From JABEVB01 sp049965775 (GTDB taxonomy: Bacteria > Planctomycetota > Phycisphaerae > WQYP01), in contig JBMFVX010000023.1 in the NCBI GenBank assembly GCA_049965775.1, forward strand, positions 1 through 30,232: a DNA stretch of 30,232 nucleotides, in the 5' to 3' direction. Below are positions 23,017 through 30,232 of the stretch, piece after piece. The stretch's first letter is position 1; every line of letters begins with the position of its first letter. The translations under genes and the position numbers were made by a program. The notes under the pieces are model-generated. The model was not told the origin of the DNA. It did not search any database and worked only from the letters and a program-made list of their open reading frames with translations.

Positions 23017-24147
23017 ATGCCTGCGCCTACCGGCCTTGTGCAACAACTCGACCAGCGACTGCATCGCCATGAACTCATGGAGCCAGGGGCACGTATCATA
23101 ATTGCCTGCTCGGGCGGCTGCGACAGCGTGGCTCTGCTTCGCCTGGTGCAGAGCGTGAATCAGTCCAGGCACTGGCGATGGCAGATCATGGTGGCACACG
23201 TCAATCATAATTTACGCCAGGCAGCCAGCCGCGGCGATGAACGTTTTGTGCGCAGGCTGGCCGCCAAGCTTCACTTGCCATGCGCCGTAGAGCAACTGCC
23301 CCGGCCCAAGAGAGGTACGGCACCGAGCGAGGCACAACTGCGTCAAAGCCGCTATCGGGCTTTGGCCAAAATCGCCCGGCGGCATCGCTGCAGCTACATT
23401 GCCGCCGCACATCATGCCGACGACCAGGCTGAAACCGTGCTGCTGCGGGTGCTGCGCGGCGCCGGGCCGCAGGGGCTTTCAGCCATGGCAGAGCGTTGCC
23501 GGCTGGGCGATGTACTGGCCGAAGAATCCAGCCGACGTACAGGCAAATGGCCCGGGCCGATCCATCTGGTGCGACCCCTGCTGACATTCACACGGGCGGA
23601 GCTTGAAGACTACCTGCAAAGCATCGGCCAGACATGGCGCAGCGATCATACCAATGCGCAGCACATATACCTGCGCAATCGCATTCGCCATCAACTCCTG
23701 CCGCTGATGAGGCAAATGCAACCGGACATTTGCGATCGCCTCGTTGCTCTGGCGGCAACGCAGCGCAGCGCCGCCGAAGCCTTGCGGCTCGATACCGCCC
23801 TGCTGCGGCGGACCGCAAGACCCCGGCGAACCGCCAAAGGATGGTCGCTCGACCGCACACGGCTTGCCGCGGGGCCGGCATTTGTGGCGGCGGCGGTTTT
23901 GCGCGATTTAATGAGCGAACTCAAGGTTCCGCTCGACCGGATCAATCGTTCTTCGCTTACCGAGGCTGTAGAACTGCTCAAGCAAAAGGGCCGGCCGCTA
24001 CGATATCAATTTGCCGGGGGAATTGTTCTGACGGCCAAGGGCGGACATTCGCCTGCGGCGAAGCGGCTGCACCTGACCAGGCAATCAGGAAGATTATTTT
24101 CAGACGGGGCCGCAGGCTCCGCACCATCTCGCCGGAGCAAACCGTGA
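23017..24147 (+). CDS. tilS: tRNA(Ile)-lysidine synthase TilS
   Basis: 376-residue PP-loop ATPase that converts the wobble C34 of tRNA-Ile(CAU) to lysidine so that it reads AUA; normally essential. The PP-loop IIACSGGCDSVALLRLV (SGGxDS at about 32-37) is intact, followed by 'MVAHVNHNLRQAASRGDERF' and 'CSYIAAAHHADDQAETVLLR' with 'LRGAGPQGLSAM', then 'HLVRPLLTFTRAELEDYL' and 'RSDHTNAQHIYLRNRIRHQL', all in canonical order. The C-terminal domain is shortened compared with E. coli TilS (432 aa), as in many bacteria. ATG at 23017. The last codons overlap the next gene as GTGA (24144-24147), so translation is coupled. Confidence 0.96.
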   Translation: MPAPTGLVQQLDQRLHRHELMEPGARIIIACSGGCDSVALLRLVQSVNQSRHWRWQIMVAHVNHNLRQAASRGDERFVRRLAAKLHLPCAVEQLPRPKRGTAPSEAQLRQSRYRALAKIARRHRCSYIAAAHHADDQAETVLLRVLRGAGPQGLSAMAERCRLGDVLAEESSRRTGKWPGPIHLVRPLLTFTRAELEDYLQSIGQTWRSDHTNAQHIYLRNRIRHQLLPLMRQMQPDICDRLVALAATQRSAAEALRLDTALLRRTARPRRTAKGWSLDRTRLAAGPAFVAAAVLRDLMSELKVPLDRINRSSLTEAVELLKQKGRPLRYQFAGGIVLTAKGGHSPAAKRLHLTRQSGRLFSDGAAGSAPSRRSKP

Positions 24148-25415
24148 GCACCGCTACCGATATACCCGGCACCACACCGAAGCCAGCACGCGGCCATTAC
24201 ATGTGGCTTGCGGCGATTGTGGCGGTTGCATTTGCCCTGAGAGCCGCACTGGGTTTACTGCATCCTTTTATGTTTCCTGATTCGTACGACTACAACGCTT
24301 TGGCCCACGCCATTGCGGCCGGCCGGCCTTATGAAGTACATAATCTTTTCGCCAGCCGCCTTCCGGGCTACCCGGTTCTACTGGCGGGCATTTATCTCGT
24401 CAGCGACTTTAGCCGGTGGGCCGTTATGGTGTTTCAAGCGGCCTGCGGCTCGGCGACGGTGCTGGTTACCTATTTTGTCGCACGGCGACTCATGCCGCGA
24501 TCGGCCCTGCTTGCCGCAGGCATCGCTGCTCTCGATCCGCTCAGTATTGCTTTTTCGGCGGCACTTCTTACAGAAATACCTTTTACGTTGCTGCTGATGC
24601 TGGCGGTACTGGTGCTACTGCGTCTCTTGGAAGACTCGACGCGATGGCTCGACTGGCTGATGTTGGGACTGTGTTGGGCGGCTGCAACGTATGTGCGCGG
24701 CGAGGTTGTGTTATGTCTGCTACCGCTGGTGGCGTGGCTATGGTGGCACCGGCCGGATTCGGCAGGCGAGCCGCGGCTGCGACCGGGCGCCGGGAAGGCA
24801 GCGCTATCCGCCGCAGGGCCGCTTTTGGCGCTGCTGGTCGTATTCGTAAGCCTCATGCCATGGTGGGTGCGCAATTACTCGCTGTTTCATCAAGATTTTT
24901 TCCGGCTTTCAACATTGCAGGGCATCAGTCTTTATGAGTCGGTTTATCATGGCGCAACCGGCGGGCCGCGACAATCGAAAATTCCTTTGCCCAAGTCCAT
25001 GGTTCATCTTAATGAGAGCCAGCGCGACCTTGCCTGGACGCACAAAGCATGGCACAGCATTGTTCATCATCCATTACGGATACTCATGTTGGCGGTCATA
25101 AAAATCGGGCGGACATGGTCTCCGTGGCTTCATGCCGCCGGATATCGCAACGTGTGGCTTAATGTGTTTTTGGGGGCGTGGTCGGTGGCACTTTTTGCGT
25201 TGGCGCTTTTTGGCCTTGCGGGGCGCCAGGCGCCCTGGCGACTGGTTGGTGTGCCCATCATTATCATTCTATACTTTACACTGATGCACGCCCTGTTTTT
25301 GGGCAGCGTGCGATACCGTGTGGAACTGCTGCCGCTGGCGGCGGTTTTTGCCGCCATGGGCTTAACGCAAGTTTGGAAACGCTTTGATGCCGCTGGCACG
25401 CCCCAAGCAACCTGA
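24144..25415 (+). CDS. GT39/ArnT-like (PMT_2) membrane glycosyltransferase
   Basis: 423-residue polytopic membrane protein of the dolichyl-phosphate-sugar glycosyltransferase type (ArnT/PMT superfamily). It would use a polyprenyl-phosphate sugar on the outer face of the cytoplasmic membrane to glycosylate lipids or proteins. The first periplasmic loop has acidic residues after TM1 ('PFMFPDSYDYNALAHAIAAG') and 'FASRLPGYPVLLAG', typical of PMT_2. About ten TM helices follow, with 'AATYVRGEVVLCLLPLVAW' and 'LMPWWVRNYSLF' matching the family pattern. The GTG at 24144 is chosen because GGAG lies at 24133-24136 and it overlaps the tilS stop (GTGA). The frame is open much further upstream, but only as an overlap inside tilS. 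The downstream AsmA-like gene overlaps its last codons. The acceptor is unknown. Confidence 0.88.
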   Translation: MSTATDIPGTTPKPARGHYMWLAAIVAVAFALRAALGLLHPFMFPDSYDYNALAHAIAAGRPYEVHNLFASRLPGYPVLLAGIYLVSDFSRWAVMVFQAACGSATVLVTYFVARRLMPRSALLAAGIAALDPLSIAFSAALLTEIPFTLLLMLAVLVLLRLLEDSTRWLDWLMLGLCWAAATYVRGEVVLCLLPLVAWLWWHRPDSAGEPRLRPGAGKAALSAAGPLLALLVVFVSLMPWWVRNYSLFHQDFFRLSTLQGISLYESVYHGATGGPRQSKIPLPKSMVHLNESQRDLAWTHKAWHSIVHHPLRILMLAVIKIGRTWSPWLHAAGYRNVWLNVFLGAWSVALFALALFGLAGRQAPWRLVGVPIIIILYFTLMHALFLGSVRYRVELLPLAAVFAAMGLTQVWKRFDAAGTPQAT

Positions 25416-28400
25416 AACTCACGCAGGCGTGCAGCGCTATCCGCGGGCAAACCCGGCGCGTTGGTGGCGTACGCGATCGGTGGGCCGAGCGCATCGTTCG
25501 CCGCACGGCATGTTTGTCAGTCCGCTGAGAAAAACACTCTCCGCGATTATTTTGATTGCGCTGGTTCTTCTTATTTCCGGCGTATGGTACCTGCTTAACC
25601 CCAAGCGCATCAGCGCGCTGGCCGAAATACTGCTGTCACACGTGCTCGATGGTCGTGTAACGGTACAAACCGGACACCTTTCTTTGGCCGGCACCCTGCG
25701 GCTTTCGGGTGTGGCATTGCACACTGGGCCGGGCCTTGGGCAGGCAAATACCTTGTTTTCGGCCGATCAGGTGGAAGTAAGCTTCAACTGGCTGGGGCTG
25801 CTGACGGGCCGTCTGCATGCATCGCGAATTATGGCCATTAAGGCGCGGGCCAACCTCATTAACAATCTTGATTTGCACCACTGGAATTACGAGGCCCTTC
25901 TTAAAAACCGCGCTGCAGCAGCCGCGCAGTCGCAGCCAGCCGCCACCGGCGCAGCGCCGCTGCCGCACCTTCGGCGTCTGCCGGTTATTGTTCTGCGCCA
26001 CGCCGCCGTACAGTGGGGCCAGGTAACGCATGGCCGGTATACGCGCATTGGCGAAAGCATTGTCAACGGCCGCCTTGCGCCACTGTTGGGCACGCCCCGC
26101 ACCTACGGCTTTTCCGTTGAACAGGTGGGCAGCGAAGCGTCCAGCCCGATATTGAGCGGCTCGTGGAGCCTGCTGACCCACTCCTTTACGGCCCGTGTTA
26201 AGCATGTGGAACTGACCGCATCCCTTCGCCGGGCCTTGCCGCTGTTTGCCCAAAAGCTCTGGGATCGGCTGCATGTTACCGGCTCGCTCAACGATTTGAG
26301 CTTTCATGTTGATCCGGTCAATGGAGTTAAGCTTCTTACGCATCTTGACAGGGTGAATCTGCAGATTACCTCCCCTAGCAAGCAATTGGGGCCGCAGGTT
26401 ATTGCCATAAACGATCTATCGGGTTCGGTTATGGTGTCGCGCTCGCTGCTGCAAATACGAAACCTCAGCGGGCAGGTCATGGGGTTTGGCTTTGTGGTAA
26501 GCGCCGCCGACATTCATGGCCTGCATGAAGGGGCGCCGTTTGACGTCCACCTGGCTTTGCCGCATCTGGTTATTCCCACAACGTACCCACCCATTTTGCA
26601 CACAAGGGCGTTTCGCGTGGCGGAGGGCATTATTTCGAGACTTCGGCCCAGCGGCCTTATGAACGTGTCTATTCACATTCAGCGACCCAGCCAGGGAACG
26701 ACTCCAATCATAGCTGGTGAAATTCATTGCCTGAATGTGCATGCCCGCTATGTTCACTTTCCGTATCCGATGCGGAAGGTGCATGGCCTGGTCACTTTTT
26801 CGAACCGGAGAATTCGCTTTGTAAGCGTAGATGGTCTGGCGGAGGCGTTTCCATTTTCACTGCGCGGTTACGTCACCATAGACCAGGACAACGGCCCGGT
26901 AAGCCTTACAGTGAGTTCCACCCATGCAGCTTTTGACAGGCGCCTTGCCGATTGCCTGCCGGCTGGAATCAAAGACGTATGGGATAAGTTTCGGCCTAGG
27001 GGATGGGGAAGGTTTGTGTGCCATGTGACGCGCGTTGCGGGCAGCACCCATGCTCCCAAAATACATGTTCATATTTGGCCGATGGACGTAAGTGGTGCTT
27101 ACGTTGACCTGCCCTACCCGCTCAAACATGTGCATGGCGAGTTGTACTTTACCGCGCACAAGACCGACATTATCAAACTTGTGAGTCCGCAAGGGCCTCA
27201 TGGCACCATCACTTTTACCGGTACGGTGACCTATTCGCCCGACAATCTGGCCGACATGAAACCCGACATTCACCTGCTGGCGGTTGATGTGCCGCTGACG
27301 CCGGTGCTTGCACAGAGCCTGCCCAGCAGTTATGGCCGATGGGTACAACTGCTGCATCCGACGGGCACGGTGGGCCTTGACGCCGACATTACGCGGGGAG
27401 CGGGCGGCCAGCCAGATATCGCCGGGGCGCTCTCGATGACCAACGGAACGCTCTCGCCGCCGCAACTCCCATTTGCTCTTACGCATGTTGCGCTGGCCGC
27501 GACGCTTACGCCCGACTCATTAACGCTAAGCTCGCTGGACGCCGCAGCCGGTTCAGCGGGGCCAACAGGCCGCACCGGGCACATTCATGTTCAAGGCGTG
27601 CTTAAGCAAACCACATCGCATGGGGTTACGATAGCGGCCTCGGGGTCTTGGAACCATGTAAACTTAACCGGCTCGCTGCCAAGCCAACTGCCTGCATCGT
27701 GGCTGAAGGCAATCAAAATATGGAGGCCCTCCGGACAGGTGGCGGGCGATTTCAAGGTTGCCTTGGCTATAGACACCCACGCGATGACGGGTGGTGTAAC
27801 CACGCACCTCAATCACTTGACCGTAAACCTGAAACCTCACAACATGACGCTTGAACACCACGGGCTGCCGGCACCCATCCGCAACATTTACGGCTCTATT
27901 CTCATTCATCGTAAGGCAGTTGCGTTTACGGCGCTTCGGGGTAACGCAGGCAAAATTAGCTTTGATGTCAGCGGCAGCTACAACCTGCAAAGCAAAGCGG
28001 TGATCGCCGCCGGTAGAGCATCGGCTCCAAGTATTTCAAGCCGATGGACCAATCTGCTACCCCACAAACTGCAGCGGCTGCTGGGCGCGATACAGCCGCA
28101 GGCTGCCTGGGCGGTAAACCTCAAATCGCTTGCCTATCAAAAAATTGGAACAAAAAGCGATCTGTCATTGGCGTTGCAGAGTCGCTTTACAAATTTAACG
28201 CTGGCGAAAACCGCCAAATTATCCATGCAATCTGCGGTGGTAAACCTGCGGGGCGATTTTAGGTCTGACCAGCCGCAGCCCGATATTGCGGGCGATTTCG
28301 TTTTTCAGGCCGTGCACCTCTATGGCCAGCAGGTGGACAGCCTCAGCGGCAAGCTCATGACCTCATTGTCTAAACATAGTCTTTCCATTGATGACATCGC

Positions 28401-29121
28401 CGGCAAAATCGCCGACGGAACATTTGCCGGGCACATCCGTCTGAGGTTGGATGGGTCACACCACTATCATGCGGTGTTGCTGTTGAATCATGCCGAGTTG
28501 GCCGAATTGTTGCACGGGGCCGCGCCGGCAACAACACAACCAGCCCAGGCAGCCACAACCCGCCCGGCTTTGCAGCCAACAACGCGAACAACACAGCCGC
28601 AACTTCACACACCAACGCCCGCCCCGCCGCCGGCGGCGGCGCAGGTAAGCACCGGCCACGTCACCGCGTCGCTTGACCTTACCGGCAACTGGGGCGATGG
28701 CGATAAACGCCAGGGCAATGGCATTATGCTGGTGCGACACGCCAACATTTACAATGTGCCTTTGGCAATGGGTCTGCTGCAGGTAGCCACCCTGCGTCTG
28801 CCGGTAAGTTACGCTTTTAAGTCCGCCAAGATTGCGTACAAGGTCAACAACGACACGGTCAGTTTTTCGGACATTGAGCTGGACAGCCCCGGCGTCAACC
28901 TGCTGGGAGGAGGCTCGATGAGCATCAAGCATAAGACGCTGGACCTGCATTTTTCGACGCATTCGGCGCAGGGAAACAACATTCCCGTTTTGAGCCAAAT
29001 TATGGGGTTGATACGCTCGCAACTTTTACAACTGCGTGTGACCGGCACCTTGAGCCACCCCAAACTTTCAGTAGCACCTCTGGCAATATTTGATTGGCTC
29101 ACGCATCCAAGCCGCAAGTAG
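25387..29121 (+). CDS. Large AsmA-like envelope protein
   Basis: 1244-residue protein with one N-terminal membrane helix ('LSAIILIALVLLISGVWYLL', about 50-70) and a long periplasmic part of repeated beta-strand groove segments. The C-terminal 'VSFSDIELDSPGVNLLGGGS' and 'LRVTGTLSHPKLSV' closely resemble AsmA C-terminal regions. Relatives (YhdP, TamB, AsmA) act as bridges that move phospholipids between inner and outer membranes. The ATG at 25387 has GGAAA at 25375-25379 and overlaps the glycosyltransferase by 29 bp; the start gives an Arg/Pro-rich cytoplasmic tail of about 48 residues. An alternative ATG at 25510 would place the membrane helix near the N-terminus. A Thr/Gln/Pro/Ala linker (about residues 1045-1085) interrupts the beta region just before the C-terminal domain. 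Last gene of the tilS unit. Confidence 0.88.
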   Translation: MPLARPKQPETHAGVQRYPRANPARWWRTRSVGRAHRSPHGMFVSPLRKTLSAIILIALVLLISGVWYLLNPKRISALAEILLSHVLDGRVTVQTGHLSLAGTLRLSGVALHTGPGLGQANTLFSADQVEVSFNWLGLLTGRLHASRIMAIKARANLINNLDLHHWNYEALLKNRAAAAAQSQPAATGAAPLPHLRRLPVIVLRHAAVQWGQVTHGRYTRIGESIVNGRLAPLLGTPRTYGFSVEQVGSEASSPILSGSWSLLTHSFTARVKHVELTASLRRALPLFAQKLWDRLHVTGSLNDLSFHVDPVNGVKLLTHLDRVNLQITSPSKQLGPQVIAINDLSGSVMVSRSLLQIRNLSGQVMGFGFVVSAADIHGLHEGAPFDVHLALPHLVIPTTYPPILHTRAFRVAEGIISRLRPSGLMNVSIHIQRPSQGTTPIIAGEIHCLNVHARYVHFPYPMRKVHGLVTFSNRRIRFVSVDGLAEAFPFSLRGYVTIDQDNGPVSLTVSSTHAAFDRRLADCLPAGIKDVWDKFRPRGWGRFVCHVTRVAGSTHAPKIHVHIWPMDVSGAYVDLPYPLKHVHGELYFTAHKTDIIKLVSPQGPHGTITFTGTVTYSPDNLADMKPDIHLLAVDVPLTPVLAQSLPSSYGRWVQLLHPTGTVGLDADITRGAGGQPDIAGALSMTNGTLSPPQLPFALTHVALAATLTPDSLTLSSLDAAAGSAGPTGRTGHIHVQGVLKQTTSHGVTIAASGSWNHVNLTGSLPSQLPASWLKAIKIWRPSGQVAGDFKVALAIDTHAMTGGVTTHLNHLTVNLKPHNMTLEHHGLPAPIRNIYGSILIHRKAVAFTALRGNAGKISFDVSGSYNLQSKAVIAAGRASAPSISSRWTNLLPHKLQRLLGAIQPQAAWAVNLKSLAYQKIGTKSDLSLALQSRFTNLTLAKTAKLSMQSAVVNLRGDFRSDQPQPDIAGDFVFQAVHLYGQQVDSLSGKLMTSLSKHSLSIDDIAGKIADGTFAGHIRLRLDGSHHYHAVLLLNHAELAELLHGAAPATTQPAQAATTRPALQPTTRTTQPQLHTPTPAPPPAAAQVSTGHVTASLDLTGNWGDGDKRQGNGIMLVRHANIYNVPLAMGLLQVATLRLPVSYAFKSAKIAYKVNNDTVSFSDIELDSPGVNLLGGGSMSIKHKTLDLHFSTHSAQGNNIPVLSQIMGLIRSQLLQLRVTGTLSHPKLSVAPLAIFDWLTHPSRK

Positions 29122-29232
29122 GTTTAGCTCATCTGCCCCAATGGCGGCGATGCAATTCGTAGAACTATCCGGAAAGCGACCGCTCATACCCACCTCAAGC
29201 ATTTTTGCAGAGGTACTATCAAAAGTTGTGTG

Positions 29233-29681
29233 CGCAAGATACAGCCACTTCCGGGCCAGTGCACTGCCACGTTTACTTATGTGCAACTTCCCCTGCTGTA
29301 ACCCGCCCAAATGACCCACTAAGTTAAGACCCAGCCTTGACGTACGCCGGGCCGCAGGAATACTGCCCCGGATCGCCGCATTCCAAATACAGCACCGCCG
29401 CCGTTGCCTTGCCAAACGCCGGAGACAGCAACTTCACCACCGGTCTTTGCGAACCTAAACGCTCTACCATGTGCTCAAGGTCCTGTGCCTGATTTTTTTT
29501 ATGCCAGTATCGTCTCCGCAATAACATTCAAATCATACCCAACACCTTGCGTCACAGGAACACCCACCGTCTCGCGGGTGCGGGCAACCACCAACTGGGC
29601 CTTGGCCGCTGTGAGAAACCAGCCGCCAAACTCCTCCAGACGCCACGAGTCCTTCGGAAAATAATTCTTAACCGCCTTCAT
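29233..29681 (-). pseudogene. Degraded IS110-family transposase fragment
   Basis: Three minus-strand frames join into one IS110-like C-terminal half. Frame a (29681-29499) gives 'AKAQLVVARTRETVGVPV'. It ends at TAA beside a run of eight A's (plus-strand T-run at about 29493-29500). Frame b, from about 29512 to 29340, gives 'AQDLEHMVERLGSQRPVV' and 'GKATAAVLYLECGDPGQYS', then 'CGPAYVKA'. Frame c (29334-29233) gives 'LGLNLVGHLGGLQQGKLHIS' and 'KRGSALARKWLYLA'. The joined text follows the IS110 pattern 'GDP..Y.C..AYVKA.GLNLKERSSGK..G.L.ITKRG...AR.WLYLAAL' as I recall it. The N-terminal catalytic DEDD half is missing, at least two frameshifts are present, and the SSG serine segment is replaced (GHLGG), so it is inactive. 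No element ends are identified. Confidence 0.72.
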
Positions 29682-29825
29682 CCAAACCCGCTAAATCATC
29701 CCACGTTTACGACGCCCTTGGGACAATCCATCGTCGGGTATTTTTGTTACAGTGCACGACGCGACGGGTGGGGCGGTAGAGAATCGGAGCCTCAGCGATG
29801 AGGATGATTACTTAATTTAAGGCGA

Positions 29826-30057
29826 TGCGCGACGGGGTTTTTGCCGCAGAGTTCACAGCGGGCACAGAGACGAATTTAGATTTTTTATTTTTAAGTTATT
29901 TTCGGCGTTGTTTCTCTGATGCCTCGGAGTGCTCTGTGGCTAAAGAATTTTCGTATGCCGGGCCGGGCGCTGCGCGATGCGTCTTACCGCAGGGGACGCT
30001 GGGGAACGCAGGGGTATTCGATTTTTGATTGGGGCGCTGCGCGACGGGGTTTTTGCC
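29826..30057. repeat. Direct repeat of TGCGCGACGGGGTTTTTGCC
   Basis: The 20-mer TGCGCGACGGGGTTTTTGCC occurs exactly at 29826-29845 and 30038-30057, 212 bases apart. A third partial copy, GGGCGCTGCGCGA, lies at 29965-29977 and matches 30032-30044 exactly. The first copy runs directly into the palindrome at 29843. This suggests a duplicated repeat unit (boundary motif plus palindrome), with the second unit decayed. Confidence 0.65.
29843..29940. repeat. CACAGAG-type imperfect palindrome
   Basis: GCCGCAGAG...CAGAGACGAA (29843-29873) is matched in inverted orientation by TTTCTCTGATG...CTCTGTGGC (29911-29940). The reverse complement of the right arm reads GCCACAGAG...CAGAGAAACAA, aligning along most of about 30 bases with small gaps. 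The arms flank an AT-rich centre. It can fold as a long imperfect hairpin. Comparable 'ACCACAGAGGACACAGAG' palindromes are, from memory, scattered in planctomycete genomes. Confidence 0.6.
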
Positions 30058-30135
30058 ACATCCCGATCGTTGGTTACTGCCCGTAGAGGCCTGTCCCGGC
30101 CGGCGCCGGGAGATTTTGCCATCCCGATGAGCGGG

Positions 30136-30168
30136 CAAGGGGGCCAAGGTAGGGGTCAAGGGGGCCAA
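30136..30168. repeat. Short G-rich direct repeat
   Basis: CAAGGGGGCCAA occurs at 30136-30147 and 30157-30168, period 21, embedded in G-rich sequence. Two copies only; it may be a small tandem duplication. Confidence 0.45.
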
Positions 30169-30232
30169 AGGTTTGATACGGTTGGCCACCTTGAAAAATG
30201 ATGACTTTGTTGGGGTTTTGAGGGTGTTTTGG

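Larger units (their letters stand above)
29682..30232. other. Non-coding right end with repeats
   Basis: About 550 bases with no credible gene; short open frames here simply translate repeats. The left part (29690-29820) contains a small CCTC-N6-GAGG inverted repeat and TA-rich sequence. From 29822 onward come the palindromic CACAGAG-type repeat, two copies of a 20-base repeat, a degenerate direct-repeat tract (ACCGCAGGGGACGCTGGGGA, from about 29985), and a 12-base direct repeat at 30136-30168. Together with the adjacent transposase remnant it looks like an intergenic sink for repeats. Confidence 0.55.

Noticed and set aside
23634..24143. Long in-frame extension upstream of the GT39-like gene
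   Set aside because: It lies wholly inside tilS in another frame and reads as low-quality protein. The GTG at 24144 has a ribosome site and starts just before the first membrane helix.
29490..29515. Programmed frameshifting at the A8 run in the transposase remnant
   Set aside because: The TAA stop comes at the run, a second frameshift follows, and the N-terminal half is missing, so decay is the simpler explanation.
1..30232. CRISPR array, prophage, toxin-antitoxin or other defence system
   Set aside because: No regularly spaced repeats, phage structural genes, integrase or nuclease/toxin families were seen; nearly all genes are recognisable metabolic, translation or envelope genes.

Overview
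The window looks like a chromosomal segment of a GC-rich, Gram-negative-type bacterium, most likely a planctomycete and possibly class Phycisphaerae. This is inferred from four things. Secreted proteins carry Thr/Gln/Pro/Ala linkers with 'TTQPA'/'TTRPA' motifs. There is an LSm-like small protein with a 'DADVHD' signature. A secreted protein has a CX4CH haem-type motif. One intergenic region holds degenerate 'CACAGAG' palindromes of a kind I recall from planctomycete genomes. LpxA and an AsmA-like protein indicate an outer membrane. Nothing looks like a prophage, integrative element, defence island, CRISPR array, rRNA or tRNA.

Layout. (1) 1-3963, plus strand: end of a peptide/solute-binding protein, an OppB/DppB-type permease, an amidohydrolase, a ROK-family sugar kinase and PurU, closely spaced and probably one operon. 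(2) 4047-6051: a secreted CX4CH protein (minus) diverging from the small LSm-like protein (plus), then a convergent lipoprotein (minus). (3) 6423-10137, plus: lipoprotein-type alpha/beta hydrolase, isoprenylcysteine-methyltransferase-like membrane protein, condensation/WS-DGAT-fold acyltransferase-like protein, and ComF. (4) 10138-10468: a gene-free stretch with a MITE-like element. (5) 10469-14996, plus: GT2 glycosyltransferase, LpxA, a ThiD2-ThiE fusion and MurJ. (6) 14999-17261, minus: tsf-pyrH-frr without rpsB. (7) 17810-19417, minus: a Tat-type secreted GH27 alpha-galactosidase, diverging from an O6-alkylguanine-DNA methyltransferase. (8) 20449-29121: lepA, a convergent planctomycete-type hypothetical, then tilS, a GT39/ArnT-like membrane glycosyltransferase and a large AsmA-like protein as a tightly coupled plus-strand unit. 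(9) 29122-30232: non-coding, with an IS110-family transposase remnant and several repeats.

Functionally this is mostly housekeeping: translation (EF-Ts, RRF, LepA, TilS), nucleotide and one-carbon metabolism (PyrH, PurU), thiamine synthesis, DNA repair, and envelope biogenesis (LpxA, MurJ, GT2, GT39, AsmA-like). The genome is compact, with ATGA/GTGA stop-start overlaps, tail-to-tail genes 2 bp apart or overlapping, and an 11-bp divergent gap.

I found no convincing wholly new system. The most interesting leads are the MITE-like element at 10169-10370, the lipid-type trio at 6423-9289, an amidohydrolase lacking one metal-ligand His, the secreted CX4CH protein, a probably leaderless thiE, and the palindromic repeats near the right end.
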